Source of the DNA: JBOGGX01 sp050744245
GTDB taxonomy: Bacteria > Actinomycetota > Acidimicrobiia > Acidimicrobiales > JBOGGX01
NCBI GenBank assembly: GCA_050744245.1
Contig: JBOGGX010000068.1
Span: 1 to 7,380, forward strand
Reading direction: 5' to 3'
Length of the DNA stretch: 7,380 bases
How positions within the stretch are numbered: position 1 is the stretch's first letter; each line of letters starts with the position of its first letter. Below are positions 1 to 6,068 of this stretch, one piece after another. Position numbers and translations under genes: made by a program. The notes under the pieces were generated by a model that saw only the letters and a list, made by a program, of their open reading frames with translations, had not been told where the DNA came from and made no database searches.

Positions 1-146
1 ATGCGCCGCCAACCACCACAAACCTGGCTGTCGTGGACGCTCCCGGATGTGTGCTGGAGCCCATCTGTTGGGTTGGCTGTAACACCGAGCCGGCAGGCGT
101 CGCCGGCCCGCAGGCCGGTCGAGCAGCTCCCCTTCGAGCCGGACGC
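1..146. other. Left-edge stretch, nothing recognised
   Basis: Frames are open on both strands here, as expected at this GC content, but none gives a protein I recognise. On the minus strand the frame of the neighbouring gene remnant stays open to the window edge, yet the family resemblance stops near base 147. The remainder reads as low-complexity Gly/Ser/Arg/Cys-rich sequence. This could be unrelated DNA joined to the remnant, or the same gene after an uncorrected frameshift. Confidence 0.4.
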
Positions 147-601
147 GCCCACCTCCGACGCCGAGAAACGCAGCCCGGGGGCGCGTTGGCCGTGGTGGAC
201 GGTGGGCAGCACGATGGCCTGGAGCGTGGTGGCGTCGGGGACGCCGGGGGCGCCCTCGCCGAGGGCTTCGAGGAACCGGGTGTTGACGGCCTCGCCGACC
301 CGGAGTAGGGCCCGCCAGTTGTCGGCGTTGAGGGTCTTGCGCAGCTCGAAATGTTCGGGGTTGTTGATGGTGGTCTCCACCCGCAGGGCCCGGCCTTCTT
401 TGAGATAGGCCCTGGCGCCGGAGGTCTTGTAGCGGATCTCGATGCGGGCCCGGGTGCCGGGGGTGATGACCTGGGTGGTGAATGACCCGGGGGTCTGGTT
501 TTTGCCACGCAGCTTGAGTTGTCGGCCGAATATGACTTTGACCCGGTCGGGACGCCCGAGATCGACATGATCGCGAATTGGCGCGGTCGGGTCGGCGGCG
601 G
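147..601 (-). pseudogene. Remnant of a conserved actinobacterial protein of unknown function
   Basis: Read on the minus strand, an open frame of about 150 codons gives, in order, DLGRPDRVKVIFGRQL, a Thr/Gly-rich stretch with TTQVITPGTRARIEIRYKTS, then YLKEGRALRVETTINNPEHF and HHGQRAPGLRF. This order of motifs (GRPD..IFGR, Y-K-S, YxKEGRALRxETTIN, G-R-A-x-x-LRF) is what I remember of a large family, roughly 400-500 residues long, that occurs in many copies in mycobacteria and other actinobacteria and carries no established function. Only its middle is here: the N-terminal half is absent, because the frame abuts the stop codon of the upstream gene, and the usual C-terminal part after LRF is lost near base 147. 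There is no start codon or ribosome binding site of its own. I infer a decayed or truncated copy. The family name rests on memory, not on a search. Confidence 0.6.
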
Positions 602-1867
602 TCAGGGCGCCGGGGCTGGTCCGATGACGGTGACCGCGGCCAGCGAGCCTGGGCGGTCGATGATCGCCTCGGCGACGTTGTCTGGTTGGAAGAGGCTCAG
701 GCCGTTCTGCCGCCCCATGATGAGCCACCGCCCGTCGGGCGACCAGGTGACGCTGGCCGACGGCGGGGGTGAGCCCGCGGTCGCCAGAACGTGCTCATGG
801 CGGCGGCCGGTGGTGAAGTCGACGATCACCAAGCGCCAGCCGTGGTCGCGGTCGTGGCCGATGCTCGCCGACGCCGTCCCGTCGGGTGACAGGTGCGTCT
901 CCCACCACGTCAGCTCCGCGTCGATCTCGAGCTCACGTTCGACTCCCGAGCGCAGGTCGAGCAGGCGATGGCCACAGCGGAGCTGCTCGTCGCACGCCCT
1001 CAGCAACACGGTCGTCCCCGCCGCGTCGATCACCGAACCGTGGGTGATGCGGCGGACCGCGCCGTCGCGGCCGACGAGGTAGCCACCGTCGGGGCCTCGG
1101 ACGAGGAGGCCGCCATCGACCCCGGCCACGGGCCAGGCGTCGAGCGGGAGCGCGACCGGATCGGTGGCGCGGCCTGCGACGACGTCGATCTCCCGGACCG
1201 CCGGCGGCTGGTCTGCCGTGCCCGCCTCCGTGACCAGCCAGATGCTCGTCGCCCGGTCGGAAGCCAACGCCCGGTCGGCCGGTCCGAGGTCGACGGCACC
1301 CCCGGCGCCGGGCAGCTCCGGGTGGTACACGGCCCGGCCGGCGGCCACGATGACCGCACCGTCGAGACGGGGGACGATGCCGGCGATCGGGCCTCGATCG
1401 GCGAGCTGGATGTCGGTGGCCACGGCGCCGAGGGGGTCGATGAGCTCGCCCGGCCCGCTCTGGGCCCAGCGCAGCAGCCGCAGCTCGCCTAGGTCGGGCC
1501 ACGAGCCGCCGAGCGGCTCGACCACGAGCGCAGTGCCCGGTGGGGGTGGGTCGACGCCCGACGGATCGGCCGCCGACGCCGGCCGGGTGGTGGTCGACGG
1601 CGTGCGGTCGTCGGACGGGACACTCGCCACGGACCGGCCGGCCGTTTCGTCGTCGGCATCGGTGCCGGGCCGACCGGTGGCGGCCAGCCCGGCGACCACG
1701 ACAGCCATCCCCGCGGCGACCGCCAGTCCGATCCATCGGCCGGGTCGGCCTTGACCTCGATGGGCCACGACCACGGGCTCGCCCAGCTCATGGCCGCACG
1801 ACGGGCACCGGGCGGCGGCGACCGGGAGCCGCACCCCACACGAGACGCACCGCGGCCGGTCGCTCAC
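602..1867 (-). CDS. Zinc-ribbon, single-pass membrane protein with extracellular beta-propeller
   Basis: The 421-residue product has three parts. An N-terminal zinc ribbon has two CxxC pairs (Cys7/Cys10 and Cys21/Cys24). One hydrophobic segment lies at about residues 45-65 (IGLAVAAGMAVVVAGLAATG). A Ser/Thr/Pro/Asp-rich linker follows, and then about 300 residues of short beta-repeat sequence. Two late repeats carry the TolB/PD40-type signature (LSPDGTASASIGHD and TWSPDGRWLIMG). The expected topology is a cytoplasmic zinc ribbon, one membrane pass and an external propeller. A sensing or scaffold role is possible, but no catalytic motif is visible and the function is unknown. The start is uncertain. 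A GTG at 1867 places the first cysteine at residue 7, and a TCTAAT sequence ends 6 bases upstream, compatible with leaderless transcription. An ATG at 1909 would add 14 residues but has no ribosome binding site. The frame is intact throughout, unlike genes to the right. Confidence 0.8.
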   Translation of the reverse strand: MSDRPRCVSCGVRLPVAAARCPSCGHELGEPVVVAHRGQGRPGRWIGLAVAAGMAVVVAGLAATGRPGTDADDETAGRSVASVPSDDRTPSTTTRPASAADPSGVDPPPPGTALVVEPLGGSWPDLGELRLLRWAQSGPGELIDPLGAVATDIQLADRGPIAGIVPRLDGAVIVAAGRAVYHPELPGAGGAVDLGPADRALASDRATSIWLVTEAGTADQPPAVREIDVVAGRATDPVALPLDAWPVAGVDGGLLVRGPDGGYLVGRDGAVRRITHGSVIDAAGTTVLLRACDEQLRCGHRLLDLRSGVERELEIDAELTWWETHLSPDGTASASIGHDRDHGWRLVIVDFTTGRRHEHVLATAGSPPPSASVTWSPDGRWLIMGRQNGLSLFQPDNVAEAIIDRPGSLAAVTVIGPAPAP

Positions 1868-1960
1868 CACCCCATTAGAGCGCACCCACCGCCACGACTC
1901 GCGGCGCATCCGGAGCGGAGCTGAGTGCCCTTTAAGGACGCTGGGGGTCGCTCTACGGAC

Positions 1961-1996
1961 CTGAGCGCGCGCAAACGCAGATGCGAGCCCGCTCAG
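1961..1996 (-). terminator. Weak hairpin after the ABM-domain gene
   Basis: CTGAGCG (1961-1967) and CGCTCAG (1990-1996) form a 7-bp inverted repeat with a 22-base loop, beginning 6 bases beyond the stop codon of the small monooxygenase-fold gene. There is no U-tract, as is common in high-GC actinobacteria. The stem is short enough to arise by chance, so this is only a candidate terminator between two minus-strand genes. Confidence 0.22.
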
Positions 1997-2002
1997 CGGC
2001 CC

Positions 2003-2314
2003 TCAGGGAATCTTGGCTGCGAGCACCTCGGCCGGATTGATCTCCGGCGCGGCCGCCAGCAGCCGGTCCGCGTTGGCCATGAGGGCGGCGGCGATCGGTC
2101 CATTGAGGTGCGCCTGGCGCTCAACGTCGCTCGGGAAGGCGTCGACGATCCAGAACGTCGTTGGGTCGGTCCGCAGCGCGAACCACACGGGCGTCCCCGC
2201 CTCGGCGATGGCCAGCTCGAGTGCGCCGGCGAGGAAGTCGGCGACCTCGTCCTGGGTCTCGGGCCTGGCCGTCAGCTTCACGACGAGAGCAGTGGTGGTG
2301 GTGGTGGTCATCAT
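2003..2314 (-). CDS. Antibiotic biosynthesis monooxygenase (ABM) fold protein
   Basis: This 103-residue protein matches the small ferredoxin-like ABM family: LVVKLTARPETQDEVADFL, then PVWFALRTDPTTFWIVDAFP, then AHLNGPIAAALM near the C-terminus, and a short tail ending LAAKIP. Family members form dimeric alpha/beta barrels. Some are cofactor-free oxygenases or haem-degrading enzymes, but many single-domain members have no known substrate, and nothing here identifies one. Length is normal for the family (about 95-105 residues). Two adjacent ATG codons (2314 and 2311) precede a run of six threonines. Further upstream the frame stays open but would overlap the divergent VWA gene and shows no family resemblance, so the start is placed here. 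No clear ribosome binding site is visible. The gene is divergent from the VWA gene with a 46-base gap. Confidence 0.82.
   Translation of the reverse strand: MMTTTTTTALVVKLTARPETQDEVADFLAGALELAIAEAGTPVWFALRTDPTTFWIVDAFPSDVERQAHLNGPIAAALMANADRLLAAAPEINPAEVLAAKIP
2292..2308. repeat. Trinucleotide (GTG)n microsatellite at the ABM gene start
   Basis: Nearly six tandem GTG units on the plus strand read as ACC codons on the minus strand. They encode the Thr run immediately after the start of the ABM-fold protein. Unit gain or loss would change the number of threonines without shifting the frame. Confidence 0.85.
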
Positions 2315-2360
2315 CGAACGGTACGTCCGCAGGTCCGCGCCGTCGACCGTAGGATCGGGC
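2315..2360. promoter_or_regulatory. Short divergent intergenic region, ABM gene / VWA gene
   Basis: Only 46 bases separate the two divergent start codons, so promoters for both genes, if active here, must overlap each other or the coding sequences. An AGGA at 2351-2354 sits 6 bases before the VWA start codon and is a plausible ribosome binding site. I see no convincing -35/-10 pair or palindromic operator. Confidence 0.4.
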
Positions 2361-3539
2361 ATGGATCTGGCGGCGGTGGCCACCGCGTTCGGCGACCTCC
2401 TGCACCGGGCCGGTGTGCCGATGTCGGCCGACCGGCTGGGCCGGTTCATCCGGGCCTCGTCGATCACGACGCCAACCACCCTCGACGACCTCTATTGGAT
2501 CGGCCGGGTGACGCTGGTGGGCGACCGCACCCATCTCGCCGCCTACGACGCCGTGTTCAACCAGGTGTTCCGCGGCCTCCACGACTGGGCCGACACCCGG
2601 GGGGACGGCTCCGCCCCACCGCCGACCCGCGCGCACCCGGCGCCGGACCGGTCCCGCGCCGCCACCCGGCCGAGCGCCAACCTCGACCAGGGCGGACCGG
2701 ATCTCGCCGCGGAAGCGGAACGGCAGAACGAACCGACCGAGTCCGAGCGCGAGATCGACGTCGACGTTGCCGTCGCCAGTCGGGAGGAGCGATTGGCGAC
2801 CACCGACTTCGCCGCCCTCACCGACGAGGAGCTGCGCGCGCTGCGCGCGCTCATGCAGGAGATCCGGCTGACTGCGCCATTGCGTCCGGCCCGCCGGCAC
2901 CACCGGCACCGCCACGGCGACCGGCTCGACCTGCGGGCCACGCTCCGCCGCAGCCGCCGCACCGGCGGCGACCCCATCGAGCACCTCACCCGTCGGGCCC
3001 GGCGGCGTCCCCGCAAGGTCGTGGTGCTGTGCGACATCTCCGGGTCGATGGCGCCCTACTCGCGAGCGTGCATCCAACTCCTCCATGCCGCAGCCGGAGG
3101 TTCGCACGCCGAGGTCTTCTCGTTCGCCACCCGGCTGACCCGGCTCACGCGGGCGTTGTCGGTGGCCGACGCCGACGCCGCCCTGGCCCTGGCCGCCGAG
3201 ACCGCGCCCGACTGGAAGGGCGGCACCCGCATCGGCACCGCCTTGAAGGAGTTCCTCGACGCTTTCGGACGGCGGGGTCTGGCCCGCGGCGCGGTCGTGG
3301 TCTTCGTGTCCGACGGGTGGGATCGCGACGATCCCGGCCTCATCGGCGAGCAGATGGCCCGGCTGCGGCGGCTGGCCCACCGGATCGTGTGGATCAACCC
3401 CAGGCGGGCCGCGCCGGCTTCGTCCCGCTGGTCGGCGGCATGGCCGCGGCGCTGCCCCCACTGCGACGCCCTCGTCAGCGGCCACACCCTCGACTCCCTG
3501 CGGGCCGCGATGGGCGCCATCACCGACGACGTCTCCTGA
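2361..3539 (+). CDS. coxE: VWA-domain protein of the CoxE family
   Basis: This 392-residue protein has the layout of CoxE-like proteins. An N-terminal helical region (about 1-75) is followed by a charged, Pro/Arg-rich variable linker (about 80-150), an Arg/His-rich segment with DLRATLRRSRRTGGDPI (190-206), and a C-terminal von Willebrand A domain. The metal-binding (MIDAS) residues are visible: DISGS at 225-229, Thr289 in GGTRIG, and Asp318 in SDGWD. With an AAA+ partner (CoxD), CoxE proteins act in maturing the molybdenum-copper active site of aerobic CO dehydrogenase; related pairs serve other metalloenzymes. An AGGA ribosome binding site supports the ATG at 2361. Residues about 353-366 (ASSRWSAAWPRR) do not fit the family. 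The next frame gives GFVPLVGGMAAALP, the expected sequence, so one base seems missing near 3416 and one extra near 3455-3459. The ATPase and XdhC remnants that usually accompany this gene lie on the opposite strand. Assignment to CO dehydrogenase specifically is inferred from context. Confidence 0.85.
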   Translation: MDLAAVATAFGDLLHRAGVPMSADRLGRFIRASSITTPTTLDDLYWIGRVTLVGDRTHLAAYDAVFNQVFRGLHDWADTRGDGSAPPPTRAHPAPDRSRAATRPSANLDQGGPDLAAEAERQNEPTESEREIDVDVAVASREERLATTDFAALTDEELRALRALMQEIRLTAPLRPARRHHRHRHGDRLDLRATLRRSRRTGGDPIEHLTRRARRRPRKVVVLCDISGSMAPYSRACIQLLHAAAGGSHAEVFSFATRLTRLTRALSVADADAALALAAETAPDWKGGTRIGTALKEFLDAFGRRGLARGAVVVFVSDGWDRDDPGLIGEQMARLRRLAHRIVWINPRRAAPASSRWSAAWPRRCPHCDALVSGHTLDSLRAAMGAITDDVS

Positions 3540-3564
3540 GACGGATCGGTTACGCGCCGACGAC

Positions 3565-3592
3565 CCAGGCCAGGCCGCGCTGCCTGGCCTGG
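3565..3592. terminator. Perfect 11-bp hairpin between the VWA gene and ATPase remnant
   Basis: CCAGGCCAGGC (3565-3575) and GCCTGGCCTGG (3582-3592) are exact reverse complements separated by six bases (CGCGCT). The structure lies 25 bases beyond the VWA stop codon and could end transcription from that gene, although no U-tract follows. Its right arm ends one base before the point where the minus-strand ATPase stops resembling its family, so it also marks a rearrangement or assembly junction. Each arm is internally repetitive (CCAGG twice). Confidence 0.6.
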
Positions 3593-3937
3593 CAGCAGCG
3601 GTCGGGCGATGAGGTGGTCCGGCCCGAACAGGTCGTCCTCGATGATCGAGGCTCCCGCCGCCTCCGCCAGTCGGATGCTGAGCTGCCTCGGATAGTTCCA
3701 CTCGTACAGGGCCTCGGCCGCGTCGATGCCCTCGTCGAACTGGAGCCGGAGCAGCGGCGTGTCGAGCACCTGGGCCAGCGCCTTGCCCGCCTCGGTCTTG
3801 CCGACGCCGGCCTCGCCCTCGAGCAGGATCGGCTGGGGCAGCTCACTGGCCAGGAACAGCGCCGTCGCCAGCCCCCGATCGGCGAGGTAGTCGACGTCGT
3901 CGGGCTGGCGCTGCAAGCCGTCCGCGTCGGCCGCCAT
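3593..3937 (-). pseudogene. coxD: Truncated CoxD/MoxR-type AAA+ ATPase (N-terminal part only)
   Basis: About 115 residues of a MoxR/CoxD AAA+ ATPase are present: DVDYLADRGLATALFLA, the Walker A loop GEAGVGKT (residues 41-48), then LRLQFDEGIDAAEALYEWNY and LIARPLL. In an intact protein of about 280-300 residues, Walker B (LLIDEID-like), sensor 1 and the lid domain follow. None is found, because the similarity ends at about 3593 beside a perfect hairpin. The frame runs on into the antisense of the VWA gene and encodes nothing familiar there. The start ATG (3935-3937) overlaps the XdhC stop codon as TGATG, so translation is probably coupled. In cox clusters this ATPase works with CoxE during active-site maturation. 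Without Walker B this fragment cannot be a working ATPase. Truncation by rearrangement or by misassembly are both possible. Confidence 0.85.
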
Positions 3938-4357
3938 CACGGTCGCACGAATGCGTCCGGGTCGGCGCGGAACGCCTCCTCGCAGCCGGAGCCGCAGAAC
4001 CAGTGGCGCACGCCGGCGTGATCGACGTGGCGCCCGCCCTCAACCGCGGCCACGGTCATGCCGCACACCGGATCGGTGACCAACGGCGCGTCCCGTGCCG
4101 GTGCCGGCTCGTCCTCGGCCAGCCGAGGTCGGGTGGGACGGGGGCGCACCGACACGATCTCGGCCAGCACCGACAGCGCCACCTCCTCCGGCCGGCGCGA
4201 TCCGATGCCGATGCCTGCGGGGGTGTGGACCCGCGCCCGTTCTTCCGGGGCCAGGCCAAGCCCTTCGAGGACGGCCTGCCCCCGTCGATGGGAGGCGATG
4301 AGTCCCGATGTACGGGACACCGACGCGCACCGCGGCTTGGATCACGGCGTGCTCGGC
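3937..4357 (-). pseudogene. XdhC/CoxF-type maturation protein with C-terminal YHS domain, 5'-truncated
   Basis: Read on the minus strand, the C-terminal part of an XdhC-family protein is recognisable: HAVIQAAVRVGVPYIG, then LIASHRRGQAVLEGLG, then VHTPAGIGIGSRRPEEVALS and VLAEIV. A Pro/Arg linker leads to a YHS domain with DPVCGM, HVDHAGVRHWFCGSGCEEAF and a short tail. XdhC proteins bind molybdenum cofactor, promote its sulfuration and insert it into xanthine or CO dehydrogenase-type enzymes; YHS domains are small Cys-containing, metal-associated modules. PYIG and LIAS lie in different frames. One surplus G in the GGG (CCC on the plus strand, 4304-4306) explains it, since removing it restores YIGLIAS. 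The usual N-terminal half is missing, replaced by the LysR remnant on the other strand. A GTG at 4318-4320 gives an open frame, but only of the fragment. The stop codon overlaps the ATPase start (TGATG), indicating one operon. Confidence 0.8.
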
Positions 4358-5040
4358 GCCGCGACGAGCGAGGTGGCCGAGTCGGTGGCGCCGGCGCTGA
4401 TCGCCGCGTTCACGGCCAAGGCGAAGGCGGTCGACGTGTCGCTCGGCGTGGGCTCGACCGACGACATGGCCGCGGTGTTGCAGGAGCGGCTGGCCGACGT
4501 GGCCATCGGCCCGTCGCTCACGAGCGACGGGTTCCCGCGGCTCGAGTGCAGCCCGCTGTTCCGTTCCGGTTGATCTTCGTGGCCGCCCCCCGACCATCAC
4601 CTGGCGGCGGCGAGCGCGATTGAACCTCGGTCGCTCGTCGACGCGAGCTGGCTGGTCGGTCCGGACGCGGGCGACGAACGCTCGCATGTGCGGGGGTTGT
4701 TGCTGCGGCTCAACGTGCCCGAGGCCCGCATCCGGATGTTCCCGAGCCATGCTGCGGCGCTCACCGCGGCCGAGCATCGCCAGGGCATCGCCCCGGCGGT
4801 GGCCCAGGTCGCGCTCGACGACCCCGAACGCAAGAGCCTGGTGCCGCTGGCGGTGCGGGGCACCCCGGTCGAGCTGTTGTGGCACGTCACGATGCTGGCG
4901 CCCGACCGGCGCAGCTCGGCCACTGCCGCGTTCCACCGCTTCGTCGGCACCCCGTCGGCGACGCATGCCATGCAGGGCCGCTGCGGGGGGTGCCCCCGAG
5001 CCAGTTCCGGCCGCCGGTCTACGTCACCATCTGGAACTGA
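4346..5040 (+). pseudogene. LysR-type regulator remnant: effector-binding domain only, frameshifted
   Basis: Pieces in two frames assemble into the ligand-binding half of a LysR regulator: GVLGAATSEVAESVAPALIA, then LQERLADVAIGPSL, CSPLFR, RLIFVAAP, DHHLAAASAIEPRSLVDASW, QGIAPAVAQVAL, RGTPVELLWHVTML, and the terminal VPPSQFRPPVYVTIWN before TGA at 5038-5040. The N-terminal winged helix-turn-helix (about 60-90 residues) is absent, since the sequence turns into the antisense of an XdhC gene upstream of 4346. Three frame breaks are needed: one base missing near 4563-4568 (TT where TTT fits), one surplus C in the six-C run 4586-4591, and one G missing in the run 4985-4990. Family members ending in this way are, as I recall, common in actinobacteria. 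A LysR regulator (CutR) governs CO dehydrogenase genes in mycobacteria, which fits the neighbours, but identity with CutR is an inference. Without its DNA-binding domain it cannot act as a normal regulator. Confidence 0.82.
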
Positions 5041-5987
5041 CGGGCGGTCGACGCCGACCGCCGCCGCCGGTGCTCGTGCGGGCTGATACCGCGCACGCGC
5101 TTGAAGGCGGTGCTGAGGGCGAACGGGCTGCCGTAGCCGACCTGGCCGGCCACCGAGCCGATGGTGGCGTCGGGCTCGAGCAGGAGGTCGGCGGCGAGGG
5201 TCAGCCGCCAGTCCGTGAGGAAGGTCATCGGTGGTTCGCCGACCAGGTCGGTGAAGCGGCGGGCCAGCGCCGCCCGCGAGATGCCGATCTCGGCGGCCAG
5301 CGTGGCGACGGTCCATGGGTGGGCCGGGTTGTTGTAGAGCGTCCGCAGCGCCCGGCCGACCACGGGGTCGGTCTGGGCGCGGTACCACGCGGGCACGTCG
5401 GCATCGGCTCGGGCGAACCAGGCCCGGAGCACGCCGATGAGCAGCAGGTCGAGCAGCCGGTCGAGCACCGCCTCCTGGCCGGGCTCGTCCCTGGCGATCT
5501 CGTCGCCCAGCAAGGCGACGAGCGGTGACTCCCAGGCGTCGGCGGGTAGCACCAGCAGGGTCGGCAGCGCGCCAAGCAGCCGCTGGCCGATCTCGCCCCG
5601 CAGCTGGTAGCTGCCGATGAGCATCACCGTCGAGCCGTTCGGATCGTTGCCCCAGGTGCGGACGCCGAGGTCCATCGCCTGGGTCATGGGCCTGCCGTCC
5701 TGGGTCGTGCAGTGCTGCCCCGGGTGGATGACGACCTGGGGTGGCGTGCCCGGATCGTCCGCGAACAGGTAGGCATCGGGTCCGGCCATGACGGCGACGT
5801 CGCCTGGTCCGAGCCGGTCCGCCTCGCCCCGGTCGGGAACCACCCACGCCTCGCCCCGTACCAGGGCCGCCAGCGACAACGGCGCCTCGTCCTGGACGCG
5901 AACCGACCAGGGCGGGCTCATGAGCGAGCGCAGGAGGAACGCACCACGGGCCCGTGGTCCGTCCAGCAGGCCGTCCAACGCGTCCAT
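5019..5987 (-). CDS. AraC-family transcriptional regulator with N-terminal cupin
   Basis: The product has 322 residues. Residues about 1-115 form a cupin-type sensor (DALDGLLDGPRARGAFLLRS, RGEAWVVPD, RLGPGDVAVMAGPDAYLFAD, VVIHPGQ). A helical linker at about 130-200 includes QEAVLDRLLDLLLIGVLRAW. Two C-terminal helix-turn-helix motifs follow, near 226-247 (ATLAAEIGISRAALARRF) and 276-298 (IGSVAGQVGYGSPFALSTAF), then the family signature FKRVRGISPHEHR. This is a complete DNA-binding regulator of the Cupin_6/AraC type. The ATG at 5987 begins MDALDGLLDGPRARG, as in relatives, and has an AAGG ribosome-binding sequence 8 bases upstream, so in-frame codons further upstream are rejected. The tail after HEHR (SASTARQFQMVT) is probably non-conserved and overlaps the end of the LysR remnant by 22 bases in convergent orientation. 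The regulator is divergent from an NmrA-like oxidoreductase and probably controls it; the inducer is unknown. Confidence 0.93.
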   Translation of the reverse strand: MDALDGLLDGPRARGAFLLRSLMSPPWSVRVQDEAPLSLAALVRGEAWVVPDRGEADRLGPGDVAVMAGPDAYLFADDPGTPPQVVIHPGQHCTTQDGRPMTQAMDLGVRTWGNDPNGSTVMLIGSYQLRGEIGQRLLGALPTLLVLPADAWESPLVALLGDEIARDEPGQEAVLDRLLDLLLIGVLRAWFARADADVPAWYRAQTDPVVGRALRTLYNNPAHPWTVATLAAEIGISRAALARRFTDLVGEPPMTFLTDWRLTLAADLLLEPDATIGSVAGQVGYGSPFALSTAFKRVRGISPHEHRRRRSASTARQFQMVT

Positions 5988-6068
5988 GCCCGGCACCTTA
6001 GACGCCGAGACATGGATCGGAGTGGCTCGACTATGGCTCGTCTCAGCCGTCGGGTCTTCACTGACGAC
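5988..6068. promoter_or_regulatory. AraC/NmrA divergent regulatory region with three direct repeats
   Basis: The 81-base gap between the divergent start codons contains TGGATCG (6013-6019), TGGCTCG (6023-6029) and TGGCTCG (6034-6040), spaced 10 and 11 bases start to start. The last two extend to nine matches in ten (gTGGCTCGaC and aTGGCTCGtC). Direct repeats spaced by one helical turn suit AraC-family regulators, whose two helix-turn-helix motifs read successive major grooves on one DNA face. I infer an operator for the adjacent regulator. No confident -35/-10 pair is visible. Confidence 0.5.

Noticed and set aside
933..1736. Long Arg-rich minus-strand frame inside the zinc-ribbon/propeller gene
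   Set aside because: Its composition is typical of an out-of-frame reading of GC-rich coding sequence, and the overlapping frame has clear domains.
2315..2479. Longer ABM-domain start at 2479
   Set aside because: The extra residues overlap the divergent VWA coding sequence and do not resemble the family, which begins at the Thr run.
1925..4021. A 698-codon open plus-strand frame crossing several genes
   Set aside because: It is a high-GC shadow rich in Arg/Pro/Gly. Only a short patch (GFVPLVGGMAAALP) is real, and that belongs to the frameshifted part of the VWA gene.
4040..4966. 308-codon minus-strand frame over the LysR region
   Set aside because: It is mostly antisense shadow of the LysR remnant. 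Only its last part (HAVIQAAVRVGVPYIG) is real XdhC sequence and is annotated there.
5712..6068. In-frame extension of the NmrA-like gene upstream to 5712
   Set aside because: It is antisense to the conserved AraC cupin domain and lacks family similarity. The Rossmann motif starts close to the ATG at 6069.
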